From the NCBI GenBank assembly GCA_030710605.1, contig CP092884.1:25339483-25403482 (forward strand): 64,000 bases of DNA, written 5' to 3'. Position 1 is the first letter of the stretch. Every line of letters starts with the position of its first letter. A program made the translations under genes and the position numbers. Below are positions 1-11,866 of the stretch, piece after piece. Under the pieces are notes generated by a model that was not told where the DNA came from, made no database searches, and saw nothing but the letters and a program-made list of their open reading frames with translations. This stretch comes from Cordylochernes scorpioides (taxonomy: Eukaryota; Arthropoda; Arachnida; Pseudoscorpiones; Chernetidae).

Positions 1-1278
1 ATAGATCTTTATAAAATTTAGCCACAATGATTATGATACCATTTTATTTCAATATTCCATTTCCATGTTATTATAAAAGATTTAAACACAAAACGATAAC
101 ACCTGCAGCAGCAGTGGATGTCTTTAATACAAAAAAACTCTATTATTTAAAAGACATTTCAGAGGAATAAAGACATGCATGTCTTTTAAAAATAAACCAT
201 CTGGAATACATCCTGAATAGGATTTCAGTGCAAAAACACATCTATAAAGGACTTTTTAAAAAATCTTGATGATTCTTTTTATAATTAATATTTTAGAATT
301 TTATTTTTATTTCCCATATTCATTCCCTTTCAACTGCTATATTCTTCAATTAGAATAAAATATTTGTAATTATTTGTTTCGAAAATATGTATTAACGCCA
401 TTTTGTTCCTTATACTAAAAGTTAATTATGAAAATAAAAAAAATGAATACCAAAAAAATACACACAATGGTTTCAATTAATATTATTAATTTATGTTACA
501 AAGCTATTTTGACGTGACAACGTCTTAAATTAGGTTGCGGCTGGGAGTCACTTAAGAAAAAGTGTAACGCCCGGTAACGTTACGATGAGTCACCGAACGA
601 GAGTGCTAGAGAATTAGGCGCATTGAATCGGCGCATGCTTGTCTCTGTCTTTGTCTTTCTCGAACGTTCTTGGCGTTGGAAAAACAAGAAAGCGTCATAA
701 TACAAGTTCACACGTGTGGTTAAAGTATCGTCAGCTGTGTCTGTAGTGAAAATGTGGAGTGCTTAGATTCGTCATTTACAACAACTACAACAATAAAGGT
801 AAATAATTGTACACTGATATTTCATTATCGTAAACTATGATTGATTGATTAATTGTTAGATTGACACAAAAGTTGAGAAACTGAGTTTATAGGTTATGTC
901 ATACTATTGATAAATGTTGATAGTGTTAAGTAAATTATTAGTTTAAAATTAATTAATTAATTAATTATTATTTTACAAATTTTAAATAGTTTAAAATTTA
1001 TTTAGCAAAAATTTGAACCTTCGATCTGAATAAATGTTTTGATTTTCGAATTGATTCTTTAAAATTACAAATATCAAGAAAAAGTGGCAGATATAAGAAA
1101 ACTTTATTTAAACTGTGTTGAGCAAGAATTTTAACATCTAATTTAAGTAAATGGTTTAATTTTCAACTTCATCATTTACAATTACAAATTTTATTTAATT
1201 TCAAATTTATTTAGCAAAAATTTGAACCTTCGATCTGAATAAGTGTTTTGATTTGCAAATACCAACGCGGCTGGTGGA
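1..1278. other. AT-rich non-coding flank with promoter-like patch
   Basis: No convincing coding region is seen. At about 530-800 the composition becomes more GC-rich, and a possible splice donor (AAAG|GTAAAT) follows near 799, so this may be a promoter and first exon of an element or gene. That is inference only. A 51-bp direct repeat occurs at 995-1045 and 1204-1254 (209 bp apart, one mismatch seen), showing a local duplication just upstream of the endonuclease fragment. Confidence 0.45.
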
Positions 1279-1800
1279 GTGGCGATCTATCGTAAATTAT
1301 CATCGACATCTACGGCGGAAGTGTTCCAAGTTGCGATTACAGACGTAACTCGTGTCATTAAAACCAAGGGTGACATGTGCATGACTGAAGTTACTTGCTT
1401 CGCCGCTAATACTAGCTTCAAGTTTATACTCGGTGCTGTATATATTCATCCAGGAGCTAGTATGCAGGATATTGGAATGTTACTATGGCAAGGACTCGGT
1501 CCGTACATTCACAACAGCCAGTACGTGCCACCGTTCGTGCAAGTTGATTCTAGTATACCGATTCTTCTGTGTGGTGATTTTAACAAAAACGTAAAGCCTG
1601 ACAACTCGTTTCTTAATATCATGAAAAATAAGTATAATCTTGATTGCGTATCAAACGTTTCTAAGTCAACTACGTTAAAAGGAACAACTATCGACTTGAC
1701 TTTTGCAAGACACATTACAGCAGAAACACTTCCTTTCATTTCATATTTCTCCTATCATCGTCCTATCCTCAACAAAATCACTCAAATAGGAATTAGTTAA
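1279..1800 (+). pseudogene. Endonuclease/exonuclease/phosphatase domain fragment, Helentron-like
   Basis: This 173-codon open frame holds the C-terminal half of an apurinic-type endonuclease. Visible motifs are GVAIYRK at the start, GAVYIHPGAS, the metal-binding LLCGDFN, TTIDLTFAR, and a degenerate final motif YHRPI where SDHRPI is usual. The combination resembles the endonuclease that Helentrons (Helitron relatives) carry after the Rep/helicase; a LINE origin is the alternative. The N-terminal catalytic half and any helicase are absent. The reading frame opens upstream of the listed ATG, so the start is arbitrary. It is a remnant, not a working gene. Confidence 0.6.
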
Positions 1801-2041
1801 GTTTAAGTTTACATGTACAATGTTTTAGTAAACAAAATATATTTCTATAGTTAAAATTTGTGCAATTCTTATTTTCATTCAATTCCTTGTTCCTATTGTG
1901 CAATTTAATTATATTCATATCAATAAATATTCTACCGTTGTCACGTAAAATCTTCGCCCGTAAAACCGACTTTTTTTTAAATGTTATTTTAGCAAGTTAG
2001 ATGATTAGCTAATCATCTGAGTAACTTTAATTCAACACTTC
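1801..2041. other. Non-coding; left flank of BEL insertion in a Tigger-like repeat
   Basis: AT-rich sequence without a gene. The last bases (TTTAATTCAACAC) resemble the right flank at 8141-8195, which reads GTGTTGAATTAAAGAGG and ends in CTGTA. The BEL element therefore appears to have landed inside a Tigger/pogo-type terminal inverted repeat. The final five bases, ACTTC, are the target duplication. Confidence 0.5.
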
Positions 2042-2427
2042 TGTTTCGTTTTATTCTAACACAGGTGGCAGAAGGCAGCTCGCGGCGGTCAAGGTTGAGC
2101 TACGTCATCGCTGACCAATGGGGGGCCAGCTGGCGGACTGCCAGAGGGAGCTGGCCACCTTCTAGAACATTCTTCTTACCAACGCGCGCCACTAAAGACA
2201 ATGCATTTCATAGCTGCGGCTTTAAATCATATTCTTTAAATATTCAATGTAAAGAAAAATAAAATAAATTCATTTGTAAAGCTTGGGATGATTGCCTGAC
2301 CAAGATAAGTAAATTTGTTTCTTTACACTAGTATAAACATTCTATTCAATTAAGCCTAACGAGAACAAATTGTTTTGTAAACAATCATTCTGATTTTCCT
2401 ACTTGCGTATTTGCCAAGTGGGAAACA
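2042..2427 (+). repeat. 5' LTR of BEL/Pao element
   Basis: 386-bp terminal repeat with TGTTTC...GAAACA inverted ends, matched by 7750-8135. It contains GC-rich sequence near its start, then AT-rich sequence with AATAAA-like signals near 2258-2272. Confidence 0.95.
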
Positions 2428-2433
2428 AACCAT

Positions 2434-2451
2434 TGGTGCCGAAACCCGGGA
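2434..2451 (+). promoter_or_regulatory. Primer-binding site
   Basis: TGGTGCCGAAACCCGGGA starts six bases after the 5' LTR. A TGG start next to an LTR is the usual complement of a tRNA 3' CCA end. The priming tRNA is not assigned. Confidence 0.75.
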
Positions 2452-2540
2452 ATAAATCTATTAAATAATTATTTAAATATAAATAATTATAATTCATTTT
2501 TGAAATATATTATTAAAATTAATAATAACAAAGATTAAAG

Positions 2541-5500
2541 ATGGCTGCCAAATTTAAAGCTACTTTAAATATTCTTGAATTTCATTTCAAACAAGTGGAT
2601 TATTTTGAGCAAATTTCGCTCAAGATGATTGAATCGAAGGATGATGCAAATTTACAGACATTTAAAAAAGATATTTTAGATATAAAATCTAACATTGAAA
2701 AAACTTATTGTAATCTTTTAACATTTTCTGAATTTGATGATGAAGTTTACTTTTCTAGAGTGATGCAATACAAGGATAATCTTAGAAATTTAGTGGCGAA
2801 TATCAATAAAGTATCTTGTACAGCCATTTCAAGCAAAATTGATGATCTAAATCAATCAACCACAAGTAAAATAGAACTTCCTAAATTTAATTTACCTTCC
2901 TTTTCTGGTGATGTTAACGAATGGCTTAGTTTCAAGCAATTGTTTTCTCTGTCTATTGATTCCAATACCACTCTAACTGATTCACAAAAGCTGCAATATT
3001 TACAATCAGCTGTTACTGGAGACGCTGAACGACTTATTAGAGGATTTCCTGTTATTGATGAAAACTATGCCCATGCTTGGGCCACATTGGTCTCCAGATA
3101 TGATAACAAAAAAGAACTTGCCTTTTCACAATGTACAAAATTATTCACTTTAAAACCTTTAAAACTAATAAATTCCAAGGCCATTTTCGAACTATTAGAT
3201 ATATGTAATGAAGCCATGAGAAATTTGAAATCACTGGGTTTGGAGAGAAATACACTTGTTGATATCTTTCTAATACATTTCCTACAAAGGAAGATAGGTG
3301 ATGATTTGAAAAGGCAATGGGAATTGACATTGATAGATGATGGCTTTCCATCCTACGAAAATTTTATTATGTTTCTTGAAAAACAAGCAAAAAGTTTGCA
3401 ATCGATAAAAGGTTATGCTAGGGAGGATAAATCTGTAGTGAAACAAACACATGTATATAATTCTATTTCAAAAGGTGATGAAAAATGCCTATTATGCAAA
3501 AATTCACATCCTATATTCAAATGTGACAAGTTCCATAAAAGTTCTCTCCTTGAAAGATGGAACATAGTAAAAACCAATAACCTTTGTTTCAATTGTTTGC
3601 GATCCAACCACAGAGTAACATCATGTAAAATCACTATGCATTGTAAATCATGCAACAAAAAACATCACACTCTTTTGCATTCCTTCCAACCCGAACCTTT
3701 GAATACCACTTCAATTGAAGCCCCAATTGCCCAATCTAGCGTTTCATGTTTTCTCAGTGATACAACAAAGCCCAATGAGACAATCTTATTATCTACTGCT
3801 ATCGTGAGAGTGAGAGCAGAAAATGGATCGTTTCATCCATGCAGAGCTTTGATTGATACTGGTTCTCAAAGAAGTCTAATAACAGAAAATTGTCGTGAAA
3901 AGTTGAATCTTCCTGTTAAAAAGAGCCAACTCACAGTTTTTGGAATTGGTAACCAATCAATACAGCAGTCTGCTAGTGAGACTTTTCTTCAATTTAAGCC
4001 TCATTTTTCTGATAGAATATTCAAAATTTCATCCATAATACTCGATCAAATCACTGTTGATTTACCTAATTTTCTGATAAATAGAGATAATTGGCCTCAT
4101 CTTAAGAATACTTTATTAGCAGATCCCAATTTTGATAAAACAAGTCCCATTGATTTAGTAATTGGTGCAGACCTAGCCCCATTTTTATATACAGGAAAAC
4201 TACGATTCCAAAATCATCCAGGACCAACTGCCTGTAGTTCCAAGTTAGGATGGATACTTTCAGGAAATGTTTCCAGTTCTGAGACTGGAAACAACTATAT
4301 CTCATTATGCTCAACATCCCAAGGAGATGATAATCTGCGAAAGTTTTTTGAATTGGAATCAGTTCCTGCCGCTCTTCCATTGACTAAAGAGGAGAAGAGT
4401 TGCGGGGACATTTATGTCAAGAACTTTTGCATATCAACAGATGGAAGATATTCTGTTGGTCTACCGTTTAAATCTGTGCCTAATCTCGGAGACTCACGTC
4501 AGAATGCCATGAAACGATTTCTTGCTCTTGAGAGAAAATTGCACAAATCTTCGAATCTTCTTCAGCAATATAAGGATTTCATGATGGAATATCTTTCTCT
4601 CAACCACATGGAGCTCATTCCGAAAAAGGAACGTGACAAACCATCAGACAAGTGCTATTATATACCTCACCATTGCGTTCTGCGTGAGCAGAGCAGCACT
4701 ACTAAATTAAGAGTAGTGTTTGATGCATCGTGCAAAACGAGCAACAATTACTCCTTAAATGACTTTCTTCATACTGGACCAAAATTGCAGCATGATATTT
4801 TCAATATTCTTGTGAAGTTTCGTACTAATCCTATAGCTTTTACGGGAGATATTGAGAAAATGTACAGACAGATAAAAGTGAACTCTTCTGATCTCGACTT
4901 TCAGAGAATCTTCTGGAGAAATAGTCCATTGGAATCTTTATTGGAGTATAGATTGCTCACAGTAACTTATGGAATGTCGTGTGCACCATATCTTGCAATC
5001 CGTACCTTGATGCAACTTGCCACCGACAAAGAACTCCTGTTCCCAGAGGCATCTAAAATCATAAAAACTGATTTTTATGTAGACGACCTACTTTCAGGCG
5101 CAACAACAATCGAAGAAGCAAAAGTTCTCATTGATGATATCCGGAAAATCCTTTTATCTGGTGGCTTTTGCATAAGAAAATGGATGTCAAATGTCCCTGA
5201 GGTTCTTTCAGAGGTACCAGAAGCGCTGAAAGCACATGATTCATATGAAATCGGAGATAATTCATCTGTTAAGATTCTTGGGATAAATTGGAATCCATCC
5301 ACGGATAATTTCACAATTACAGTCAATTCACTAAAAGACGTATATTCTAAAAGACAATTGTTATCGGACATTTCTCGAATTTATGACCCTTTGGGATGGT
5401 TATCACCGGTGATCATTAGCTTCAAGATTCTGTTCCAAACTTTGTGGAAACAGGATTTGGATTGGGATGATCCCTTGTCTGAATCGTTGTGTTCTCATTG

Positions 5501-7623
5501 GAGGAGAGTGAAAATGGATTTGGCCATGCTAAATCATATTAAAATTCCTAGATATATTTCCTGCAAGGGACTTATACACTCTTTAGAACTCCACGGATTT
5601 TGTGATGCTTCCGAATCTGCATATTCATCAGTTGTTTATATGAAATCTCGTTTTAAATCTGGTCATGTTCAAGTCACATTGATTGCTGCCAAGACAAAAG
5701 TCGCTCCCTTGAAGGCAACGTCAATACCTCGTCTGGAGCTTTGTGCTGCTCATCTCCTTTCAAATTTATATGATTCTATTTGCAGCTCATTGCTGTTGCA
5801 GATTGACCGAGTAATGTTGTGGACAGATTCCCAGATTGTTTTATGCTGGATAAAATCTGAATCAAAACATTGGAAACCTTTTGTTGGTAACCGGATTGCA
5901 GAAATTCAGCGACTAACTCTGCAATCTTCTTGGTACTATGTGTCTACCAAGGATAATCCTGCAGATTGCGCCTCCAGAGGTATAACTTCTTCAGAACTAG
6001 TAAACCATTCACTTTGGTGGAATGGTCCTGATTGGCTATCAAACTCAAGTTTACAAGATCCGCTACCAATCACATATGAACTTCCAAAAGAAGTTTGTAA
6101 TGAAAAAAGAAAGACTGTTCCGATTGTTCATTTCACTACTTGTCCTATTCTAGACTTTATTTTTAAATTCTCAACATTCAGGAAGCTGAGCAGAGTTACG
6201 GCATGGCTCCTAAGATTTATCCACAATGCTAGACACAGCAGCGACAAAATAAAACACAAAGAATTGTCCTCTAATGAGCTCGATAATTCAATTCGAACTC
6301 TTATTCAAATCATTCAAAGTTCAGAATTTAAAACTGAAATTCAATGTTGTAATCAAAGCAAAGTACTACCATCAAACTCAAAACTTTTATCCTTAAACCC
6401 ATTTATTGATTCATCAGGAATTCTACGTGTAGGAGGTCGACTGCGCAAATCCAACCTGCAATTCAATGAGAAGCATCAAATAATTCTTCCTCACAACCAT
6501 TTTGTTACAGAATTGATTGTTCAACAATTCCACGTAGAGCATCTTCATTCTGGTCTCCAATTAACTCTGTGTGCCATCCGACAAAAGTACTGGATTCCAT
6601 CCGGTAGAATTCTAGTAAAAAAGCTCATTAATCGTTGCATGACATGTTTCAAGACGAAACGCCAAGTGTCAAAACAAATCATGGGAGATCTGCCTATCCA
6701 TAGAATCATACCCTCAAGCCCTTTTAGCAAAACAGGAATAGACTTCGCAGGACCATTTATAACTAAACCTAATGTCATAAGAACAAAAGTAACATTAAAA
6801 TCATATATAGCATTATTCATTTGTTTCTCAACGAAGGCTATTCACCTTGAGATAGTTTCAGATCTGTCAACCCCTGCCTTCCTCGCTGCTTTTAGAAGAT
6901 TCATCTCTCGTCGAGGAAAACCCTCTGATATTTTCACCGACAACGCTACTAACTTCAAAGGAGCTAAGAATATTTTGAATAATATACATCAACTTGTAAA
7001 GGATTCTTCAATTCAAAATTATGTCGCTAATGAACACATCACTTGGCATTTTATACCTCCATCTGCTCCAAACTTCGGCGGCATTTGGGAAGCAGGAATT
7101 AAATCATTGAAGTATCATCTCCTAAGGTGTTTAAAATCTGCAGTTTTAAATTTTGAAGAACTCAATACTCTGACAAGTCAAATTGAAGCGTGCTTGAATT
7201 CTCGCCCGTTGTATCCGATGAGTTCGGATCCAAATGATTTCAACCCTCTTACTCCAGGACATTTTTTGATTGGAAGACCATTAACAGCACTCCCAGAGCC
7301 CAGTTATCACCCTAATGACAACTACGTAACTAGATGGAAATTAATTCAAAAGGCCAGGGATGTTTTCTGGCAAAGATGGTCCAGGGAATATCTGAACAAT
7401 CTGCAACAACGGTCCAAGTGGAAAAAAACCCTCTTCCAACCTGAAGGTTGGAGATTTGGTGTTGGTAAAAGACTTTCCTATGCCTTCAATGCAGTGGAGC
7501 CTTGGCCGCATCACCAAGGTGTCACCTGGAGCGGATGGCAATGTCCGAGTTGTGGAACTTCAAACAGAGAAACAACATCATCTAATAAGACCCATCTCGA
7601 AGATTGCACTTCTGCCATTCTAA
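2541..7623 (+). CDS. BEL/Pao gag-pol polyprotein with one late frameshift
   Basis: Reverse-transcribing polyprotein. Order by approximate residue: DUF1759 gag (about 105-260, SFSGDVNEWLSFKQLF), zinc knuckles (about 315-375), aspartic protease ALIDTGSQ (about 437), reverse transcriptase with YVDD (about 846), RNase H (GFCDASES about 1019, LWTDSQIVLCWI), integrase zinc finger H-H-C-C (about 1330), and core residues D (DFAGPF), D (FTDNATNF) and E (GIWEAGIKS, about 1515). The C-terminal DUF5641 segment is present but in the +1 frame after an A7 run at 7422-7428, and ends at TAA 7621-7623. Without that shift the frame runs on through poly-A into the 3' LTR to 7970. One extra A in a homopolymer could be a mutation or an assembly error. 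Confidence 0.93.
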
Positions 7624-7749
7624 TTCTTTTTCTTCTTCTTCTTAAAAAAAAAAAAAATAAAAATAAAAAAAAAAAAAAAAAACACTTTCTACACTATGTG
7701 ATCCTTTTCTTTTGCCTTGTGTGTGGACTACGTCCACAGGAGGGGAGTA

Positions 7750-8135
7750 TGTTTCGTTTTATTCTAACACAGGTGGCAGAAGGCAGCTCGCGGCGGTCAA
7801 GGTTGAGCTACGTCATCGCTGACCAATGGGGGGCCAGCTGGCGGACTGCCAGAGGGAGCTGGCCACCTTCTAGAACATTCTTCTTACCAACGCGCGCCAC
7901 TAAAGACAATGCATTTCATAGCTGCGGCTTTAAATCATATTCTTTAAATATTCAATGTAAAGAAAAATAAAATAAATTCATTTGTAAAGCTTGGGATGAT
8001 TGCCTGACCAAGATAAGTAAATTTGTTTCTTTACACTAGTATAAACATTCTATTCAATTAAGCCTAACGAGAACAAATTGTTTTGTAAACAATCATTCTG
8101 ATTTTCCTACTTGCGTATTTGCCAAGTGGGAAACA
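7750..8135 (+). repeat. 3' LTR of BEL/Pao element
   Basis: 386 bp, apparently identical to 2042-2427. Upstream lie a long A run (about 7645-7681) and a purine tract ending GGAGGGGAGTA. Confidence 0.95.
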
Positions 8136-8140
8136 ACTTC

Positions 8141-8200
8141 CTTTAATTCAACCGAAAGCTCTGACCCTTGGGGTGTTGAATTAAAGAGGTTCGACTGTAT
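8141..8200. repeat. Tigger/pogo-type terminal inverted repeat remnant
   Basis: GTGTTGAATTAAAGAGG followed by a CTGTA end resembles, in reverse, the 51332 repeat that begins CAGTAAAACCTCTTTAATTC. It is the right flank of the repeat interrupted by the BEL element. Confidence 0.55.
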
Positions 8201-8347
8201 TAAAAGGTATAGGAATATTTTAGAATAACCTTATCATATAATACTAAATTTACTTGCAGAAATGTTTCTTGTTTGAAATCATCCTCCAAGCATTGCCCCT
8301 TTCAAATAAAGTTCACCCTTTGAACGTATTAGCCCTGTGTAAATAGC

Positions 8348-8709
8348 TCTTCTTCTTTCTTATCTCCATTCAATCATATTAGGATGTCAAGTTGTGACCC
8401 TTGATGGTGTCTGTTGACAACCATCATGACTGAGTGAAGTAGAATGCCTTTGTCATTAAGACTGAGAGCACTACTCAGTGGCAGGCCGACTTAGCTCCAA
8501 AAGAAATGGCCGCCTCTGACATGAGGAACAGACGCCATGTGCAGCTGCTCCTAACATGGAGTACAAAAGCTGCTCATCCTGTATCCCTGGATTAGGAGCC
8601 CTTACAGGGTACTATCAGCTGGGCCAGCTGAGCCCAGGTTTTTTAGCGAGCTTGTTACTGCTCCCCCTCCTCCTTTTTTATCCTGTCTTGGAACCGGCAA
8701 AGGCGAAGT
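8348..8709 (-). mobile_element. 366-bp-class SINE (copy 1)
   Basis: Reverse copy of a short retroposon also found at 15627-15992 and 30519-30867. Read on the minus strand it starts with the GCCTTTGCCGG region and ends in GATTGAATGGAGATAAGAA followed by a GAA-rich tail. The flanking 12-bp duplication TGTGTAAATAGC (8336-8347 and 8710-8721) supports target-primed insertion. There is no coding capacity. The 3' terminal 60-70 bp match a Jockey-type LINE end at 31011-31090. Confidence 0.85.
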
Positions 8710-8721
8710 TGTGTAAATAGC

Positions 8722-8980
8722 AATTACAGTGAATACAAATTTCATGCTATATAGAAAATTCTTTAAAATACAAAGGTTGAAATTGAATATTATTCAACAA
8801 ATATTACTCAAAAATAAGCAGCAATGTTTCTTCAATTATTTGTTAACAAAAAGGCTCTGTAAAAATAGAGGGAAATTATAAAATGGTTTACTTGACATTG
8901 AGTGTTTTTTTATTGGTAGAGTGAAAAATGATACTTTTTGTGGGTCATCTTGTTACATCTTCCCATTCATAATTATTAGA
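8722..8980. other. Non-coding AT-rich spacer
   Basis: Nothing recognised between the SINE and the PLE. Confidence 0.5.
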
Positions 8981-9637
8981 GAATAAAAGGCATATATTGG
9001 ATTTAATAAAATATTTATTTTGCCAATATTTCGGCTGGCTGAACGCCAACCTTTATCGAGGCATCACATTTTTGTATACACAAACTCAGCCCCGCATAGT
9101 GTTATAATATCCCAGTTGAAATCAATTAAAATACAGAGTAGGTGGGAGAAATTTGTGCGCGAAAAAATTATTATAAAAAATGCAATCAAATATGTAAAAT
9201 ATCTTAAAATATTAAAGGAAAAAAATGAGTTCTATCTTATATTTAAAAAAAATTGTAATAAGTACATAAATAATTCATTAATAACTCATTAAGAGATAAA
9301 TCTAAAAATATATGTATCTATTAAAACATTTGAAAATAAATTTTAAATGATTTAAACAATACACTGTAAGAACCTTTTTAAAATTACAAAATTACAATTA
9401 AATATTGATCAATTAATTCCTAAACTTAAAGGAATTTTAAATGATGAAGTATTTGACAAATTTTATAAGTGTTTAGATACCAAATGTCAAAATAAAGCCA
9501 CTGCTATTCGCAACATTCAATCAAAAAAATTAAACACTTGGCAACAAAAAACACAACCCCAATCTCACCAAAATACTGTTATTAATCTTTCTAATCAATC
9601 AATTACACCCGAAATTACGACACTTCTATCAAAAGGC

Positions 9638-9871
9638 TTGAACCTCGTACCTTCCAAAAAAATTGATATTCCTAAAACTCTAGCTGCTATAGAAAATTCG
9701 ATAAAACAATTACCAGATAATAATAAGGCTAAAATTAGAACAGAAGTTACTCCTATTATTAAAAATTTAGAACGAAAAAACAAGACTAATTTAAATCAAG
9801 GAGAAAGACAGGACATTAGACTAAAGATTTTAATAAAAAACTTAATAAAATCATACGTTCACATAAATTAG
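9638..9871 (+). pseudogene. PLE N-terminal region, cut by deletion
   Basis: A 77-codon frame with basic, helical sequence (NLERKNKTNLNQGERQDIR) typical of the region before the RT of PLEs. The downstream sequence jumps to the part just before the YGLPKVHK motif, in another frame. The KADKG-type motif normally between these parts is missing. A deletion of roughly 150 bp is inferred at about 9822-9826, which also explains the frame change. Confidence 0.7.
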
Positions 9872-9906
9872 GCAAAAAAACATTTGAAAATTTAAAGGCT
9901 GAGGAC

Positions 9907-10905
9907 ATGAATTTACCCAACTTTTATGGCCTCCCAAAAGTACATAAGTCAAACACACCATTACGTCCGATTGTTTCCTATGCTGGTTCTCCTCTTTACC
10001 CCCTCACTAAATTTATTTCATCTCTTCCCCTCCAGAAATTACTTCCCCACACTGTCCCTAATTCTACAGTAGCTGCAAAAACGATCAGAAACCTTTCAAT
10101 TTCTAGTAACAGCCGTATGGTATTTTTCGACGTTGAATCACTCTACACTTCAATCCCCCACAATGAAGCTATTCTAGCACTCCAAAAATTTATAGAAACC
10201 CATCAAAATCTAGATTTTTCTTTCTCCACAGAGGCTTTGATTGATTTAATTAAACTTTGTTTGGAACACAATTATTTTAGCCACCAAAATAAATTCTACC
10301 GACAAATCAAAGGCTTGGGAAACCCTATCTCATCTGCTTTAGCAAACATTTTCATGGACCAAATTGATCAAGTTGTCATAGAATCAAAGCAACTCAAAAT
10401 TATTTTTTGGAAAAGGTACATAGATGACATTTTTTGCATTACAGAATCAGATTTTGTAGTAATTTCAAATTTTTTTAATAATTTAAGACCATTTTTAAAA
10501 TTTACACATGAAATTGAAAATAATAATTCTCTGGCATTTTTAGATTTACAGCTCAAAAGAAAGTTTAACCAAATAGAAACTAGTATTTTTAGAAAATCAA
10601 CCCACACAGGTAATTATTTGAATTTCAATTCTTTTGGCCCAGTTCACCATAAAATCACTGTGGTTAAATCTCTCTCCAAAAGATTAAATTCACATTGCTC
10701 GTCAAAAATTAATGATTTAATGGAGAGAAATAGAATATTCAGTGAATTAAAAAACAACAATTACCCAAGCAAATTTATCGAAAAACATTTTTATAAACCA
10801 AAATCTCCACCTTCAAATAACACCCCTGATCAATCAAAAAAGCTTTTCTGCTCCCTCCCCTACAGCTACGGCTCTGAACGCATCGCCAGAGTCCTAAAGA
10901 GATAG
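9907..10905 (+). CDS. Penelope-type reverse transcriptase
   Basis: RT core of a PLE, which uses a nicked target 3' end as primer. Visible blocks in order: FYGLPKVHK (residue about 5), PLRPIVSY (about 18), FFDVESLYTSIP (about 73), GLGNPISSALANIFM (about 137), and the catalytic WKRYIDDIF (about 168) with two aspartates intact. It ends at TAG 10903-10905. The same frame then continues into the GIY-YIG domain, so this stop probably splits one original protein. The first ATG is internal to the original frame, because the true start lies upstream of the deletion described above. Confidence 0.92.
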   Translation: MNLPNFYGLPKVHKSNTPLRPIVSYAGSPLYPLTKFISSLPLQKLLPHTVPNSTVAAKTIRNLSISSNSRMVFFDVESLYTSIPHNEAILALQKFIETHQNLDFSFSTEALIDLIKLCLEHNYFSHQNKFYRQIKGLGNPISSALANIFMDQIDQVVIESKQLKIIFWKRYIDDIFCITESDFVVISNFFNNLRPFLKFTHEIENNNSLAFLDLQLKRKFNQIETSIFRKSTHTGNYLNFNSFGPVHHKITVVKSLSKRLNSHCSSKINDLMERNRIFSELKNNNYPSKFIEKHFYKPKSPPSNNTPDQSKKLFCSLPYSYGSERIARVLKR

Positions 10906-10983
10906 AACATCACAACCACCTATCAATCATCTTTAAATTTAAAAAAGGCCCTACGCCATCCAGACACTAAACAAATTAACAAA

Positions 10984-11310
10984 ATGGAAAACAAAATCAA
11001 CGTAATTTACAAAATACCTTGTTACAATTGCCATGCTAATTATATAGGGGAAACCAGCAAACCACTCAAAGATCGTATAAATCAACACAAATCAGGACTA
11101 AGGAATTACAACCCACTGTCTCTCCTTGTATTTCATGCACTAAAAAACAACCACACTCCGGATTTCGAAAATACAGCCATTTTATACCAGAACATTAAGG
11201 AAAAACACTGCCGATTGTTCTTAGAAAGCTGGGCCTCTGTAGAAGACAAAGAAAGCATAAATAGGAAAATTGATTTACCAGACATCTACACACCATTTAG
11301 ATCTTCTTAA
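10984..11310 (+). CDS. GIY-YIG endonuclease domain of the PLE
   Basis: C-terminal nuclease that nicks target DNA for PLE insertion. Seen: NVIYKIPCYNC, HANYIGET, the LKDRINQHKSG helix and a late FLESWASVEDKESINRK block, matching the diverged GIY-YIG motif of PLEs with its CxxC insert. It is in the same frame as the RT, 78 bp after the RT stop codon, and so is a cut-off domain rather than a separate gene. A C-rich acidic end (DLPDIYTPFRSS) closes the frame. Confidence 0.9.
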   Translation: MENKINVIYKIPCYNCHANYIGETSKPLKDRINQHKSGLRNYNPLSLLVFHALKNNHTPDFENTAILYQNIKEKHCRLFLESWASVEDKESINRKIDLPDIYTPFRSS

Positions 11311-11866
11311 TTTTTTTGTCTAATTATTTTAATTTCAATTAGTTAATTTTTATTTTTTAATTGACTTATTATGTACTATTTTAAAGGGAGAGGTGTCGTT
11401 TTTTAAATTTCATAACTTTGCTTTATTAAATTTTTTTTGCTTTAATGAATTTTTAAATTTTGTTGTAATACCCGCGATTTCTTAAATTATATTTTCACAC
11501 ATTAGTAATAACCTGTAATTAATACATACCACTTGTTTAATTATTTTTACATTTATCGTTTCAAAACGCAAAAGTATTGATACATTAAATTTATAACATA
11601 TTACATGCAATAATTTAAACTTTTTTAGTTTCCACTTATTAATTTATTTGTTCTCATATTTTCATCCTAAATTGTTTTAACTTCCATTTTAATGAATTTT
11701 TATAAAGTATTTTATTTTACTTATTTATAAATTTTGATCTCCATAAATTTTAAAATGAATTTTTTAAATACCCACATTTTTTTGTTAAACACTTTTTAAA
11801 GAGGTTCTTACAGTTTATTGTTTAAATCATTTTATTTTTTTTTTCAAATGTTTTAATAGTTGATAT
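11311..11866. other. PLE 3' non-coding region
   Basis: T-rich sequence. From about 11800 it becomes the reverse complement of about 9325-9400, marking the start of the right inverted terminus. Confidence 0.6.

Larger units (their letters stand above)
2042..8135 (+). mobile_element. BEL/Pao LTR retrotransposon, nearly intact
   Basis: Complete element of 6094 bp with LTRs at 2042-2427 and 7750-8135, each 386 bp, starting TGTTTC and ending GAAACA. By eye the LTRs are identical, so the insertion is young. A 5-bp target duplication ACTTC lies at 2037-2041 and 8136-8140. A primer-binding site begins TGGTGCCG at 2434, and a purine tract precedes the 3' LTR (about 7735-7749). One long gag-pol frame fills the interior. 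The only lesion found is a one-base frame change in an A run near the end of pol. Confidence 0.95.

Noticed and set aside
7624-7970. C-terminal extension of the BEL polyprotein
   Set aside because: Frame-shifted read-through of poly-A and the LTR; the real C-terminal domain is in the +1 frame ending at 7623.
9020-9292. Small ORF next to the PLE
   Set aside because: Part of the PLE terminal repeat, which has a similar frame in the inverted copy at 12312-12500.
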